64,000 bases of DNA from an uncultured Prevotella sp. GTDB taxonomy: Bacteria; Bacteroidota; Bacteroidia; Bacteroidales; Bacteroidaceae. Below are positions 1-7,609 of the stretch, in pieces. The translations under genes and the position numbers were made by a program. Positions within the stretch are counted from its first letter, which is position 1; each line of letters starts with the position of its first letter. The notes beneath the pieces were generated by a model that worked only from the letters and a program-made list of their open reading frames with translations, made no database searches and had not been told where the DNA came from. Location of the stretch: assembly GCA_900314935.1 (NCBI GenBank), contig OMXE01000002.1:92263-156262 (forward strand), in the 5' to 3' direction.

Positions 1-209
1 ATCACGCTATGCAGGAACACAGCAGGCTGTGTCACCTTGGTCTGACGCAAATCCTCATCCGTGCCTTCGAACATGATGTCCGTGATTCTGTAGCCCAGAA
101 TCTCATTGGCTTTCTCAAAAAGTTCCTTCGCTTTGGGGTTGTTATCATACAGATCCTTACCCATTCCTACGAACTGTGCTCCCTGTCCGGGAAATACAAA
201 TGCTTTCAT
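1..209 (-). CDS. fabD: Malonyl-CoA:ACP transacylase, 5' part
   Basis: The reverse strand reads [17 protein letters not shown] and onward, the N-terminus of FabD, which loads malonyl groups onto acyl carrier protein for fatty acid synthesis. The FPGQGAQ motif of the acyltransferase fold lies at residues 6-12. Only about 69 codons are present; the gene runs off the left edge, so the catalytic GHSLG serine is outside the window. The start is the ATG at 209. A TACCTTTG -7 box at 252-259 lies in the end of an 84-bp repeat. Confidence 0.93.
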   Translation of the reverse strand, partial: MKAFVFPGQGAQFVGMGKDLYDNNPKAKELFEKANEILGYRITDIMFEGTDEDLRQTKVTQPAVFLHSV

Positions 210-251
210 CTTTTTACTGTTTTAATACCTTTGATTAATAATAAAGCGCTG

Positions 252-259
252 CAAAGGTA
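252..259 (-). promoter_or_regulatory. -7 box for fabD
   Basis: Reverse-strand TACCTTTG, a match to the Bacteroidetes TAnnTTTG element, 43 nt upstream of the fabD ATG. It is the end of the 84-bp repeat. Confidence 0.65.
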
Positions 260-475
260 CGAATAAGCGAGCACAGGACAAAAGAAAAAGCGCTTTTTCT
301 TTTGTTTTGTCGAGCGAAAGTACCTTCGACGAAGTCAATGGTACGATTAAGCGAGGGAAAAACCAAAGAAAAGCTTGTTTTTCTTTGTTTTTCCGAGCGG
401 AAGTACCTTCGGCGAAGCCAATGGTACGAATAAGTGAGCGAAAAACCAAATAAAACGATGATTTTGTTTTTCATA
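252..475. repeat. 84-bp tandem repeat, 2.7 units, carrying the fabD -7 box
   Basis: Units start at 252, 336 and 419 (steps of 84 and 83 bp). Each begins CAA(A/T)GGTACGA(A/T)TAAG and contains a purine-rich/pyrimidine-rich inverted repeat, then a GTACCTTCG(A/G)CGAAG arm. A single unit of the same family with the same 83-bp step lies at 33050-33137, upstream of metA. In both places the gene-proximal end supplies a TACCTTTG -7 box on the reverse strand. The sequence has no open frame that looks coding. Confidence 0.85.
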
Positions 476-539
476 CAACTACCACCTTCCCCTCTTTTTC
501 TTTGGCGCAAAGAAAAGAGGCAAAAGAAACATCCACCTA

Positions 540-842
540 CCCCCATCCCCTCCCTATATGGAGGGGCTCAACTGAAAATTGCGGATACCGCCAATTTTCA
601 GACTTTTCAGCGGTAAAATCGGGCATCAAAGCCCGATTTTGGTTTATGTCGGCTCACGCCCAAGTGATTGGCGCTATAGCATTTCTCGCGCCACCGCACC
701 ACCGTACCCCCGCGCCACCGAGATTTGTGGTATTCTCACTCCACACTCCTCACTCCACATTCCACGAATCATTTCTCCTTCCTCCTTCGTCCTTCCTCCT
801 TCCTCGAACGTTCCCCTCCCTATGGAGGGGCCAGGGGTGGCC
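540..842. repeat. Cluster of dispersed intergenic repeats and hairpins
   Basis: This gene-free stretch is a patchwork of motifs that recur in the window. CCCCTCCCTAT..GGAGGGG occurs at about 546-566 and 812-830; its relative lies inside the Kelch-AraC gene. GCGCCACCG units lie at about 686-722 and match 22.7-22.84 kb. TCCACACTCC/TCCACATTCC units lie at about 739-770 and match in-frame inserts in hemW, the ABC-F gene and tex. Hairpins at 572-601 and 615-640 could terminate the gene to the right. Confidence 0.8.
615..640. terminator. Hairpin downstream of the DUF2461 gene
   Basis: A perfect 10-bp stem, AAAATCGGGC paired with GCCCGATTTT around a 6-nt loop. The A and T ends of the stem make it usable as a terminator on either strand. 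It is about 200 nt past the DUF2461 stop, so the assignment is only likely. Confidence 0.45.
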
Positions 843-1568
843 TCACTCATAATCATCAATCACCCCATTCATCATATCCACCATCGGCTTCGCCGCGCGG
901 AACATCCGTTCCGCCTCATCCAGCCATTGGTCACCCTGGAAGAAGTCATCCGGCACATGATGCCAGCAGCAATAATCCTTCTGTTGCAGATACTCAATAT
1001 ACTCCCAGTCGCGCGGGAACCCTGCAGGACACGTCTTCAACCGCTCCAGTCCGAACCCCTGCGGCTGATCCCAGCTCGACACCTCCGTAGGCGCCGGGAA
1101 GCTGCTTGCCGCATCACTCCCAAAGTATTTCAGGAACTCTTCACTGCGCACACACCGCAGCCACTCCTCCGTATTCGCCATGATCTCGTTACGGCACGAA
1201 GTCAGGATATTCGTCGGCAGCCAGTAGTTTCCGCATGCCACCGTACAGTGCCCCGGTTCCAGATGAATATAGTACCCCCCATGCAGCGACTTCTTTCCGT
1301 GCGCAGAGATGTACGCCCCCAGGTGGTTTTTATACGGCGACTTATCCTTCGAGAACCGCGTATCGCGATAAAAGCGGTACGTACAGTCCTTCACTGTCAG
1401 GTGAGCAATCGAATCGTCAAACGTCATGATGCGCGCGATGGTCTGCTGAACCCCCTTTTCAAAGTCAGCCCTCACCGCCTCATACTCCTTCTTATGCTCC
1501 TGAAACCACTCCCTGTTATTATTCGCCATCACCTGGCGCAGGAATCTCAATATCCGTTTTGCATCCAT
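843..1568 (-). CDS. DUF2461 domain protein
   Basis: The 241-residue product matches the DUF2461 family (TIGR02453), small proteins of unknown function common in Bacteroidetes. Family features seen are the N-terminal FLRQVMANNNREWFQEHK stretch, YRFYRDTRFSKDKSPYKNH near residues 65-85 and GGYYIHLEPG near 98-107. The start is the ATG at 1568: the longer frame would begin upstream of the predicted transcription start. It stands alone behind a good promoter at 1607-1638. The molecular role is not known. Confidence 0.85.
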   Translation of the reverse strand: MDAKRILRFLRQVMANNNREWFQEHKKEYEAVRADFEKGVQQTIARIMTFDDSIAHLTVKDCTYRFYRDTRFSKDKSPYKNHLGAYISAHGKKSLHGGYYIHLEPGHCTVACGNYWLPTNILTSCRNEIMANTEEWLRCVRSEEFLKYFGSDAASSFPAPTEVSSWDQPQGFGLERLKTCPAGFPRDWEYIEYLQQKDYCCWHHVPDDFFQGDQWLDEAERMFRAAKPMVDMMNGVIDDYE

Positions 1569-1606
1569 AATGAAATCACATCTAAAACTATGATTATTGC
1601 AAGATG

Positions 1607-1638
1607 CAAAGATACAGAATTGTTTTTGATTACGCAAA
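1607..1638 (-). promoter_or_regulatory. Bacteroidetes-type promoter for the DUF2461 gene
   Basis: The reverse strand has TTTG (1635-1638), a 20-bp spacer and TATCTTTG (1607-1614), a near-ideal -33/-7 pair. The surrounding sequence closely resembles the start of the 111-bp repeated promoter segments near 16.0 and 17.0 kb. Confidence 0.75.
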
Positions 1639-1664
1639 ATGTGTAACGCAAAATGTATAATGAA

Positions 1665-2258
1665 TCACTCCACTCGTTTCAGTTCATACCTCCGCACATA
1701 CTGCAGCAGCGGATCCACATCCCATGTCAGTTCTCTGTGGAACTCCACCCGTATATACATCCACGTCTTACTGTTTACCTTGTAATCCTTCTCGAAGTAC
1801 AGCTTTTCACCCGCAGCACTTCCCGCCATGAGGAACGAGCTGTCGGCAATGGATTTCGTTGCAGCCCCCATACTGATGGCATCATATTTCTCCTGTACCG
1901 ACATCTCCTCCGCATCATCATACGTCGTAACAACCATCGTAACCCCATGATATTCCACATGCAGATTCCGCTCCGCATCATTAGGATTCCTCTTCATACA
2001 TGCAGGATAATCCACCGAGAAACTATCCTTGTAGTTTGTCCACGTTTTCCATTGCGTCGTTTCAAACACCCTCCGCAGCCACTGAGCATCCACAAACACC
2101 GTGTCGTGTTTCTCCACGATGAAGCTATCGATATACACCGTGTCGTGAACAGTCCTTTCACTGTTCATATACTCCCTTATCACCCTTTGGTCTTTACATG
2201 CACTGACTGTTATGGCTATCATCAGTACGGCCACCATGCCAACTACACCCTTTTTCAT
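1665..2258 (-). CDS. Hypothetical lipoprotein
   Basis: This 197-residue protein begins MKKGVVGMVAVLMIAITVSAC: a basic start, a hydrophobic stretch and a lipobox-like VSAC with Cys21. It should be lipid-anchored outside the inner membrane. The remainder is mixed alpha/beta with many Thr, Asp and aromatic residues; I recognise no family. The gap to the gene upstream is only 26 nt, so it probably belongs to the leftward run. Confidence 0.75.
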   Translation of the reverse strand: MKKGVVGMVAVLMIAITVSACKDQRVIREYMNSERTVHDTVYIDSFIVEKHDTVFVDAQWLRRVFETTQWKTWTNYKDSFSVDYPACMKRNPNDAERNLHVEYHGVTMVVTTYDDAEEMSVQEKYDAISMGAATKSIADSSFLMAGSAAGEKLYFEKDYKVNSKTWMYIRVEFHRELTWDVDPLLQYVRRYELKRVE

Positions 2259-2284
2259 CTTTCCGCTTATTCTGACATTATACG

Positions 2285-2923
2285 CTAAAGCCTATAGAAA
2301 ATCGTCGGCAGGAACTCTACGGTTTTCTTGCAATGGGGACATACAGACAATTCACCCACATATCCTATTGGTCCGTTGTCAATTGAAAGGTTATTCCATT
2401 GAAGATCTTCCGATTTCGTTCCACACCGCATGCAAGGAAATCGATGTCTTCGAGGTTTGATCTCTTCCAGTATCTCATGTTTGAGACTTAAGACATCCGG
2501 ATCTCTGTCCAAATCCCAATGCCTAATCATAATATCTTGTAGAGGATTGGTACAGAACACCATTTGCTGAACCAGTCCATCTTCAATTCTTGATATTAGA
2601 TAATGAACTCTGCTGTGTGGAAACAGAATGCCACAAACATCACGCTCATAGAAACGGCAGAACCTCACATCAAGTCTTGCTCTCTTCAAGATTTCTTTGC
2701 GCCTTACCAACCAGTCCTGCCAATATGCTACTACAGCATCTCTTCCAACAATATCCCTATTATTATACAAAACCTGAACCACATCATCTGCCAGACAAGG
2801 ACTAACTATAGAGAAATCCTTCCACTTAATGGCTGCCATAAATAGTCTGGAAAATGCTGTATGTTCATCCTCGGCATGAGATGTATTCTTCACCTTCTTA
2901 TTCTTCTCCTCACTCATATCCAT
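2285..2923 (-). CDS. Hypothetical protein, possible NTF2/SnoaL-like domain plus zinc ribbon
   Basis: The 212-residue product has two visible parts. Residues 25-130 (FMAAIKWKDFSIVSPCLADD, then GRDAVVAYWQDWL) look like an NTF2/SnoaL-like fold. The C-terminal part has CMRCG near residue 163 and CPHCKK near 194, a four-cysteine zinc ribbon. The pairing suggests a small ligand or nucleic-acid binding protein; this is inference. An ATG at 2917 is an equally possible start. There is no signal peptide. Confidence 0.7.
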   Translation of the reverse strand: MDMSEEKNKKVKNTSHAEDEHTAFSRLFMAAIKWKDFSIVSPCLADDVVQVLYNNRDIVGRDAVVAYWQDWLVRRKEILKRARLDVRFCRFYERDVCGILFPHSRVHYLISRIEDGLVQQMVFCTNPLQDIMIRHWDLDRDPDVLSLKHEILEEIKPRRHRFPCMRCGTKSEDLQWNNLSIDNGPIGYVGELSVCPHCKKTVEFLPTIFYRL

Positions 2924-2948
2924 ATGTTATTCTTTCTATAAGTTGTAG

Positions 2949-3227
2949 TTATTCCCAAACCACCAGTTCCCTGGGCAGCGTGATGATCTTCAGTCGTTCA
3001 TACCATATACGGGTAGAGCCCTCGATATGCTTTTTCGTATGACCGCTGATGATATAATACGTAGCCGTGTATTCGTCCATCATGTCGAGGAACACCTTCT
3101 TGATGCGCGAGCACTTCTCGTTGATGGCATTGTCGAGCGGGTTCACCAAGTGGTTCACCCCATCAATCACCTTGATGATGCCCTGCATTTTATCCTCTAC
3201 AATATCAAAATCCAAGATCGTATCCAT
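2949..3227 (-). CDS. Small uncharacterised protein, paralogue of the gene at 4527-5078
   Basis: This 92-residue protein matches the C-terminal half of the 183-residue product 1.3 kb away. The shared pattern is NPL, INEKC, RIxKxFLD, DE, YYI, G and finally ITLPR(E/D)LVVW. It lacks the N-terminal domain of its relative. A TATATTTG -7 box lies at 3282-3289. It is cytosolic with no known domain. The conserved C-terminal signature suggests a Bacteroidales-specific family. Confidence 0.75.
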   Translation of the reverse strand: MDTILDFDIVEDKMQGIIKVIDGVNHLVNPLDNAINEKCSRIKKVFLDMMDEYTATYYIISGHTKKHIEGSTRIWYERLKIITLPRELVVWE

Positions 3228-3281
3228 GCTCTTTCTCTACTTATCATTCGTTGGTCAGTAATGCCTTTCCCTTTTTGACTG

Positions 3282-3289
3282 CAAATATA
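3282..3289 (-). promoter_or_regulatory. -7 box for the small paralogue
   Basis: Reverse-strand TATATTTG, 55 nt upstream of the ATG at 3227. A sequence containing GCTCCGCAAGGCTTGTG follows at about 3322 and recurs at about 4060. Confidence 0.55.
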
Positions 3290-3375
3290 ATCAAAAAGCA
3301 CAAGAATTCCAAAAGAAAATTGCTCCGCAAGGCTTGTGAAGAAGAAAGAATATTTCTTTTCCATCGATATGCAGA

Positions 3376-4005
3376 TTACAGTTGTTCTTCCTTCACTTTG
3401 TACTTCTCCAGTTCAGTTATAAACAAACGCTGGGTCTTGAAGAAATCGTCCAGTACACTAACCAGATATAATTCAATCTCCGGAATCTGAGGTATGAACA
3501 GTATGTTTCTCTTGGTATGAACACTAATCTGCTCCAATTCCTTATGGATTATGTATAGCACCGTGCAGGTCACAAAAGCATTTATATAATTGATCACCTT
3601 CTGCAACCGTGCAAACTCTTCCACCTCGCAATTTATGGAAAGACTGTACCACCAGTTGTTATATACTTCAATAAAGTATGAGTCATCAGTGGCAACAATT
3701 ATAAACGGTTCCCCCTGATACCTGAAAAGGATTCTGTTATCTTCCTCCTCCCTATACTCACAACCGATACGTCTCAGCGTTTGAAACACCAAGTCACGCG
3801 TTCCTATCATCTCTTCCATACTCGTTACACTATCGTTTTCTCCATTTGAGCAATCATCTTTTCCAGTTCCTGATTCTGGTACCACCACCCCATCCGCAAT
3901 TCCTAGCGACTCATCATACGAATCCTCTGGCTTGTCATGATAATACTTGTATATATGATACAGCGTAAACACCACAACCCCTAATAATACCCAATAATCT
4001 ACCAT
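3376..4005 (-). CDS. Membrane-anchored protein, possible YbjN/secretion-chaperone-like domain
   Basis: Starting at the ATG at 4005 (AAGAAGG upstream), the product has about 209 residues. Residues 2-18 (VDYWVLLGVVVFTLYHI) form one membrane segment. An acidic low-complexity linker follows. The domain from about residue 65 contains RRIGCEYREEEDNRILFRY and FIIVATDDSYFIEVYNNWW, which resembles the YbjN/type III chaperone fold; this is only shape similarity. A longer start at 4086 would lie upstream of the -7 box at 4021-4028. Confidence 0.7.
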   Translation of the reverse strand: MVDYWVLLGVVVFTLYHIYKYYHDKPEDSYDESLGIADGVVVPESGTGKDDCSNGENDSVTSMEEMIGTRDLVFQTLRRIGCEYREEEDNRILFRYQGEPFIIVATDDSYFIEVYNNWWYSLSINCEVEEFARLQKVINYINAFVTCTVLYIIHKELEQISVHTKRNILFIPQIPEIELYLVSVLDDFFKTQRLFITELEKYKVKEEQL

Positions 4006-4020
4006 ACCTTCTTTTTGTTG

Positions 4021-4028
4021 CAAATATA
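4021..4028 (-). promoter_or_regulatory. -7 box for the membrane-anchored protein
   Basis: Reverse-strand TATATTTG close to the ATG at 4005. The leader would be short. The same TATATTTGC context occurs at 3282. Confidence 0.5.
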
Positions 4029-4270
4029 ACTCAAATCTAAACCTTTTCCAAGGTTTTTTGCTCCGCAAGGCTTGTGGAAATCTCATTTTTCTCCTCAGTG
4101 AGACAGATTCCTGTACCTTTTAAATCCCTATTCATATTCCTCCGCCACATTAGTGTAATCACATGATTACCAGAAGAATAAGGGCGGAGGAATTTAATGG
4201 GGTAATGACTGGAGCCGAGATTATGCGTGAACTGGGTAAGTACTCAAGGAAGACGATGGAAGGTAAAAAT

Positions 4271-4323
4271 TGCTCCGCCAACAACCTGTTGATCATAAGT
4301 CAATTAGTCGTATTAGCGGAGCA
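4271..4323. terminator. Long-stem hairpin in the 4.0-4.5 kb gap
   Basis: TGCTCCGC (4271-4278) pairs with GCGGAGCA (4316-4323), with a second inner pairing of CAACAA..TTG; a T-run follows on the plus strand. The 4086-4526 gap otherwise holds only the 22-bp array. Confidence 0.4.
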
Positions 4324-4380
4324 TTTTTATAATACATCCTTCACACTTTCTCAACGTCTTTTTTCTTTCATATTCCTACA

Positions 4381-4490
4381 AGCCTTATAACACCATCCAA
4401 CCAGCCTTATAACACCATCCAACCAGCCTTATAACCCATCGTTATCAGCCTTATAACACTGACTAAGCAGCCTTGTTTGTAAGTCCATGA
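4381..4490. repeat. 22-bp period tandem array, about 5 units
   Basis: Units start at 4381, 4403, 4425, 4447 and 4469, exactly 22 bp apart. All begin AGCCTT; the first two are identical, and later ones keep AGCCTTATAAC and then diverge. It lies between the genes at 4005 and 5078. It is one of four arrays in this window with the same 22-bp step but different sequence. Confidence 0.85.
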
Positions 4491-4526
4491 GTTACACATT
4501 GTATACCAGGATTGTAAGACAACGAC

Positions 4527-5078
4527 CTACATAACTCCCCACACCACCAAGTCGCGGGGAAGAGTGATCTTCTTTGCCTCCCCTCTCTCACCTTGTATGT
4601 AATACTGCTCTGCCACATGTTCGTCCAAAATATCGAGGAATGTCTTTCTGATTCTGGCACACTTCTCATTGATGGAATTCAGAAGCGGGTTAGTTACATC
4701 TTCTATACTTCGCAATGCTCTATTTGATAATCCCCATGGCCTAAGTTTGGCATAGATTATAGCCAGTTCCTCCCTATAATCAGGAAGACACTTGAAAAGA
4801 ATGCCTTCAGGATGATTCAGGAATAGCAGATACACCGCCTTAATGAGAGGCTCCATGTGAATCTCCTTACTGTCGTCACCTAAGAAAAGTTTGTAGTCTT
4901 TACTAATGTTCAGTGGGGACAACACTTCCTCCTTCTCATGCAACGCAGCCTCAATCTCTATGTTCCCCACCCCATACGATCTCAGCTTGCTCACTTTCTC
5001 CTTCACCTCGTTCAAAAGAATGGTGCATTGCAACTGCACCATCTCTTTTGAAGATCTGTTCATGTATTGATAACTCAT
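4527..5078 (-). CDS. Uncharacterised Bacteroidales protein with INEKC...ITLPR signature
   Basis: The 183-residue product has an N-terminal region (to about residue 80) of unknown type, then FLNHPEGILFKCLPDYREEL near residues 88-107 and the C-terminal block shared with the 92-residue paralogue at 2949-3227. It is predicted cytosolic and helical. I recognise the pattern as a recurring uncharacterised family in Bacteroidales but cannot give it a function. It lies 12 nt after the acidic small protein, so they are co-transcribed. Confidence 0.8.
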   Translation of the reverse strand: MSYQYMNRSSKEMVQLQCTILLNEVKEKVSKLRSYGVGNIEIEAALHEKEEVLSPLNISKDYKLFLGDDSKEIHMEPLIKAVYLLFLNHPEGILFKCLPDYREELAIIYAKLRPWGLSNRALRSIEDVTNPLLNSINEKCARIRKTFLDILDEHVAEQYYIQGERGEAKKITLPRDLVVWGVM

Positions 5079-5090
5079 AATTACTCTCTT

Positions 5091-5303
5091 TTAGAATCCC
5101 AATGATTCCATCATCAAATCGAAATCCATTGGATTATTGGGCATATCTCCGTACATACCATCAGTTAAAGCATCCCACGAGTCTTCCATTGTCCACTCAT
5201 AGCCTTCGCACTCTAAATTATCAAACTCGCAGCTATCATACTCATTGAAAGCTTCCTCTTCGCCATACTCTTCATAAGAGTCATCATAAAAATCTCTTTC
5301 CAT
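5091..5303 (-). CDS. Very acidic small protein
   Basis: This 70-residue protein is dominated by Asp, Glu, Tyr and Met (MERDFYDDSYEEYGEEEAF at the start) with two cysteines and almost no basic residues. Such a charge pattern suggests an inhibitor, a DNA mimic or a tethering peptide, but nothing here proves it. It sits between the DUF4407 gene (30 nt upstream) and the INEKC-signature gene (12 nt downstream). Confidence 0.65.
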   Translation of the reverse strand: MERDFYDDSYEEYGEEEAFNEYDSCEFDNLECEGYEWTMEDSWDALTDGMYGDMPNNPMDFDLMMESLGF

Positions 5304-5333
5304 AATTTTACTTATCCAAAGGTTATTACTTGA

Positions 5334-6317
5334 TTACTTTTTCACTAATACGCTCTGTGCCGTCTGTTCTACTAAGCTCTTCTTCAAGTACAGCTGATTC
5401 TCTACAATTAACTCATAGTCGCACTTGTTTTCTCCCATCTTAATAGTCAGTACGAACAGTTCAAGGAAGGTCAAGAAGCAGAACAGGATAATGTAGAATG
5501 CAAGTGACACCTTACTTTGTGACACTACCTTTAGTGTCGCCTCCAGCTCTTCTATAAATCCTGCTGCTCGCTGGTTCATTTCTTCTCTAACCTTATCTGC
5601 TACTACTTTCTTGTCTTGTCTAAGTTGTTCTAATTGAGTTGAATAGATTAGGATCTGGTCATTATTAGCCTTCAGTTGTTCTGCCAAGGGATTGGCCAAT
5701 GTCACAGTATTAACCGTTTGAGTCTTTACTTTTTGAGGTTTTCCTTTTTCATCTACACCTACAATCTGCTCTTGTGTCGAGACATTTGTCCCTCTAATGA
5801 CCGGGTGCCTCTGTAGTTCCTCATTAAGCACGATCACATCTTTACTTAGAGAGTCCATCTCCTGAGTGATGCGTTGGATGTCGCTATCGTAGATTGTCAA
5901 TCGTTTCTTGATAGTTTCCTCTATCAGATCCTCACGATGTTCCTGGATAGCCTGTTGAATATCATTTCTAAAGATAATCTGGTCGAAAATACAGGATCCT
6001 AGGACAGCCATACAAAGAGCAAGTAGTACTCTCATCACACTCATCAGCCGGGCCTTTCCTACCGTCAAGATAATGACTCGCTCAACGCAGAGGACAATGA
6101 ACATAAATGCTACCGACACACAAGTTTTAAGTACGTACGACTCTATGTTAATGTATCTATCCGCAAAACAGAATCCTATAGTTCCCCATAACACCATCAT
6201 TATGCAGATGGCTGATAACAGTTTACGATATTGGCGATAGCTGGCCTCGCCACACTCGTTTAGAATCTTCTTGTCCCAACCAATCAGGAAACACCCTATA
6301 TTACTTAACACTTTCAT
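5334..6317 (-). CDS. DUF4407 membrane protein
   Basis: The 327-residue product matches DUF4407: IGCFLIGWDKKILNEC at the N-terminus, two membrane segments at about residues 33-53 and 64-85, a third at 93-115, a long coiled-coil region (about 120-265) and a last membrane segment (about 270-295). The topology puts the coiled coil outside the cytoplasm or in a central loop. The function of the family is unknown. The start at 6317 has AGGAGG 9 nt upstream. It lies 16 nt after the gene at 6334-6897. Confidence 0.85.
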   Translation of the reverse strand: MKVLSNIGCFLIGWDKKILNECGEASYRQYRKLLSAICIMMVLWGTIGFCFADRYINIESYVLKTCVSVAFMFIVLCVERVIILTVGKARLMSVMRVLLALCMAVLGSCIFDQIIFRNDIQQAIQEHREDLIEETIKKRLTIYDSDIQRITQEMDSLSKDVIVLNEELQRHPVIRGTNVSTQEQIVGVDEKGKPQKVKTQTVNTVTLANPLAEQLKANNDQILIYSTQLEQLRQDKKVVADKVREEMNQRAAGFIEELEATLKVVSQSKVSLAFYIILFCFLTFLELFVLTIKMGENKCDYELIVENQLYLKKSLVEQTAQSVLVKK

Positions 6318-6333
6318 TTTTTGTCCTCCTTTA

Positions 6334-6897
6334 TTATTTATTGTTGATAAAATTAACTGCATTTGCAGTAATACCCTTAAGAAATCCCCTGCGATAAGAC
6401 TCTATCATTGTTGTCATCTTCGGGTCGTTTGCTTCGAGTTGAAGTTGCATTTCCTGTATTTCTGCGAGGTGCTCTTCGTATGTTTCACGGAGTGCTGCCA
6501 TATCAGATGCTGCTGCTAATGCCAATGCTTTCTGAGCATTCTCAATTTTTACACTCACGATTCTTATATCGCTCTTATATTTAAGAATGATTCTTTTGAA
6601 CAACATTTCCAGATCATTGCGGATTATCCTTTCCTTAGCATCACGATAGGTAATGTCGCTGTTTACTAGTGCATCTTGGAATCCTTCTTCCTCGAAATTC
6701 TTGTGGATGAAGTTAAAGATTACGTCAATAGGCATTCCCGTCCCCCAAGTGATAGTTATAATACGCTTAGTATCATCCTTCTCGTCTTCCACAGGTTCCT
6801 TATCCTCTTTTCCATTCACGTTAGGTCCCTCTGTCAAAATCGGTATCATATCTACCTTCTCCTGTGGCTTAGCGCCGAATAATTTCATTAGTGCCAT
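6334..6897 (-). CDS. Hypothetical protein of the DUF4407 operon
   Basis: The 187-residue protein has a charged, disordered stretch at residues 25-45, then a mixed fold (IITITWGTGMPIDVIFNFI) and a helical C-terminal half with coiled-coil character (about 115-165). It has no membrane segment or known motif. The tight spacing to the DUF4407 gene suggests a cytosolic partner. Confidence 0.7.
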   Translation of the reverse strand: MALMKLFGAKPQEKVDMIPILTEGPNVNGKEDKEPVEDEKDDTKRIITITWGTGMPIDVIFNFIHKNFEEEGFQDALVNSDITYRDAKERIIRNDLEMLFKRIILKYKSDIRIVSVKIENAQKALALAAASDMAALRETYEEHLAEIQEMQLQLEANDPKMTTMIESYRRGFLKGITANAVNFINNK

Positions 6898-6951
6898 AAC
6901 TGTAACTTTTTAAATACTATTACATTATTCTATATTCTCTATATTCTCTAT

Positions 6952-7503
6952 TTATCTTTTAAGGTCTTCTGGAGTGAGAACAATATCATAAAGAGTCTCA
7001 TCCTGACAATTCCAATAACGAAATACCAGATTCCTTCTTGTGGCGATTATACACTGCATCTGGTTGTCATCCTTGTTGATTCCTGATAAGATGTTGTTTC
7101 TCAATGCAACCGTATCAATCTCGCCATACGCATGCCACTTGTCATAGATTTCATAGTGGAGAATATAAGAGTCCTTCGTTACCTCTGAACTCGTCCATGT
7201 CGTTATCTGATCTACTTTTACAGGACATTGGTAAGTCTGATATTTTGCTAACAATACCAGATACTCCTCCTCATCGACTTCCTCGTCTGACTGGATCTTT
7301 CTAAGTTCCTCCTCAGTAAAGTAGTCTGCAAGATCATTCTCTTCTTTAGGGTCACTGAAGAATAACATGGAGATAATCGTCAAGATTATCAGAACGCCCA
7401 AACCTATTATGGGAGAAATAGCAGCTACAAAGAAGATGAAGAACCAGAACTTTCTGAATAACCTCTTGATGTGTAAAAAAACTCTTTTCATTGTTGTTGT
7501 CAT
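6952..7503 (-). CDS. Membrane-anchored hypothetical protein
   Basis: The 183-residue product starts with basic residues, then one long or two short hydrophobic segments (about residues 18-50), an acidic stretch (about 52-80) and a soluble domain with TWTSSEVTKDSYILHYEIY and a W-rich C-terminus. It heads the leftward gene run and diverges from the caspase operon, 106 nt away. I recognise no family. Confidence 0.7.
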   Translation of the reverse strand: MTTTMKRVFLHIKRLFRKFWFFIFFVAAISPIIGLGVLIILTIISMLFFSDPKEENDLADYFTEEELRKIQSDEEVDEEEYLVLLAKYQTYQCPVKVDQITTWTSSEVTKDSYILHYEIYDKWHAYGEIDTVALRNNILSGINKDDNQMQCIIATRRNLVFRYWNCQDETLYDIVLTPEDLKR

Positions 7504-7584
7504 TTAAATTGTTATTAATTGTTGTTTCTTTGCCCTTTATACCAGAAAAAGAGGGAAGGTAACCGCCATATCAAAAAAAAAATG

Positions 7585-7592
7585 TATATTTG
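7585..7592 (+). promoter_or_regulatory. -7 box of the caspase-sigma operon
   Basis: TATATTTG lies 17 nt before the ATG at 7610. No clear TTTG is seen at the -33 distance, so it may need an alternative sigma factor or activator, possibly the operon's own ECF factor. Confidence 0.55.
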
Positions 7593-7609
7593 CAGAAAAA
7601 AGTTCAAGT

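Noticed and set aside
579-1646. Long open frame on the plus strand across the DUF2461 gene
   Set aside because: It is the opposite-strand shadow of the conserved DUF2461 gene and starts in repeat DNA.
4163-4390. 75-codon frame in the gap before the 22-bp array
   Set aside because: It runs through the long hairpin at 4271-4323 and into the tandem array, has no promoter or recognisable protein, and looks like chance.
4381-4490. CRISPR array
   Set aside because: Units are 22 bp with no unique spacers between constant repeats, and no cas gene is in the window. The same holds for the other 22-bp arrays.
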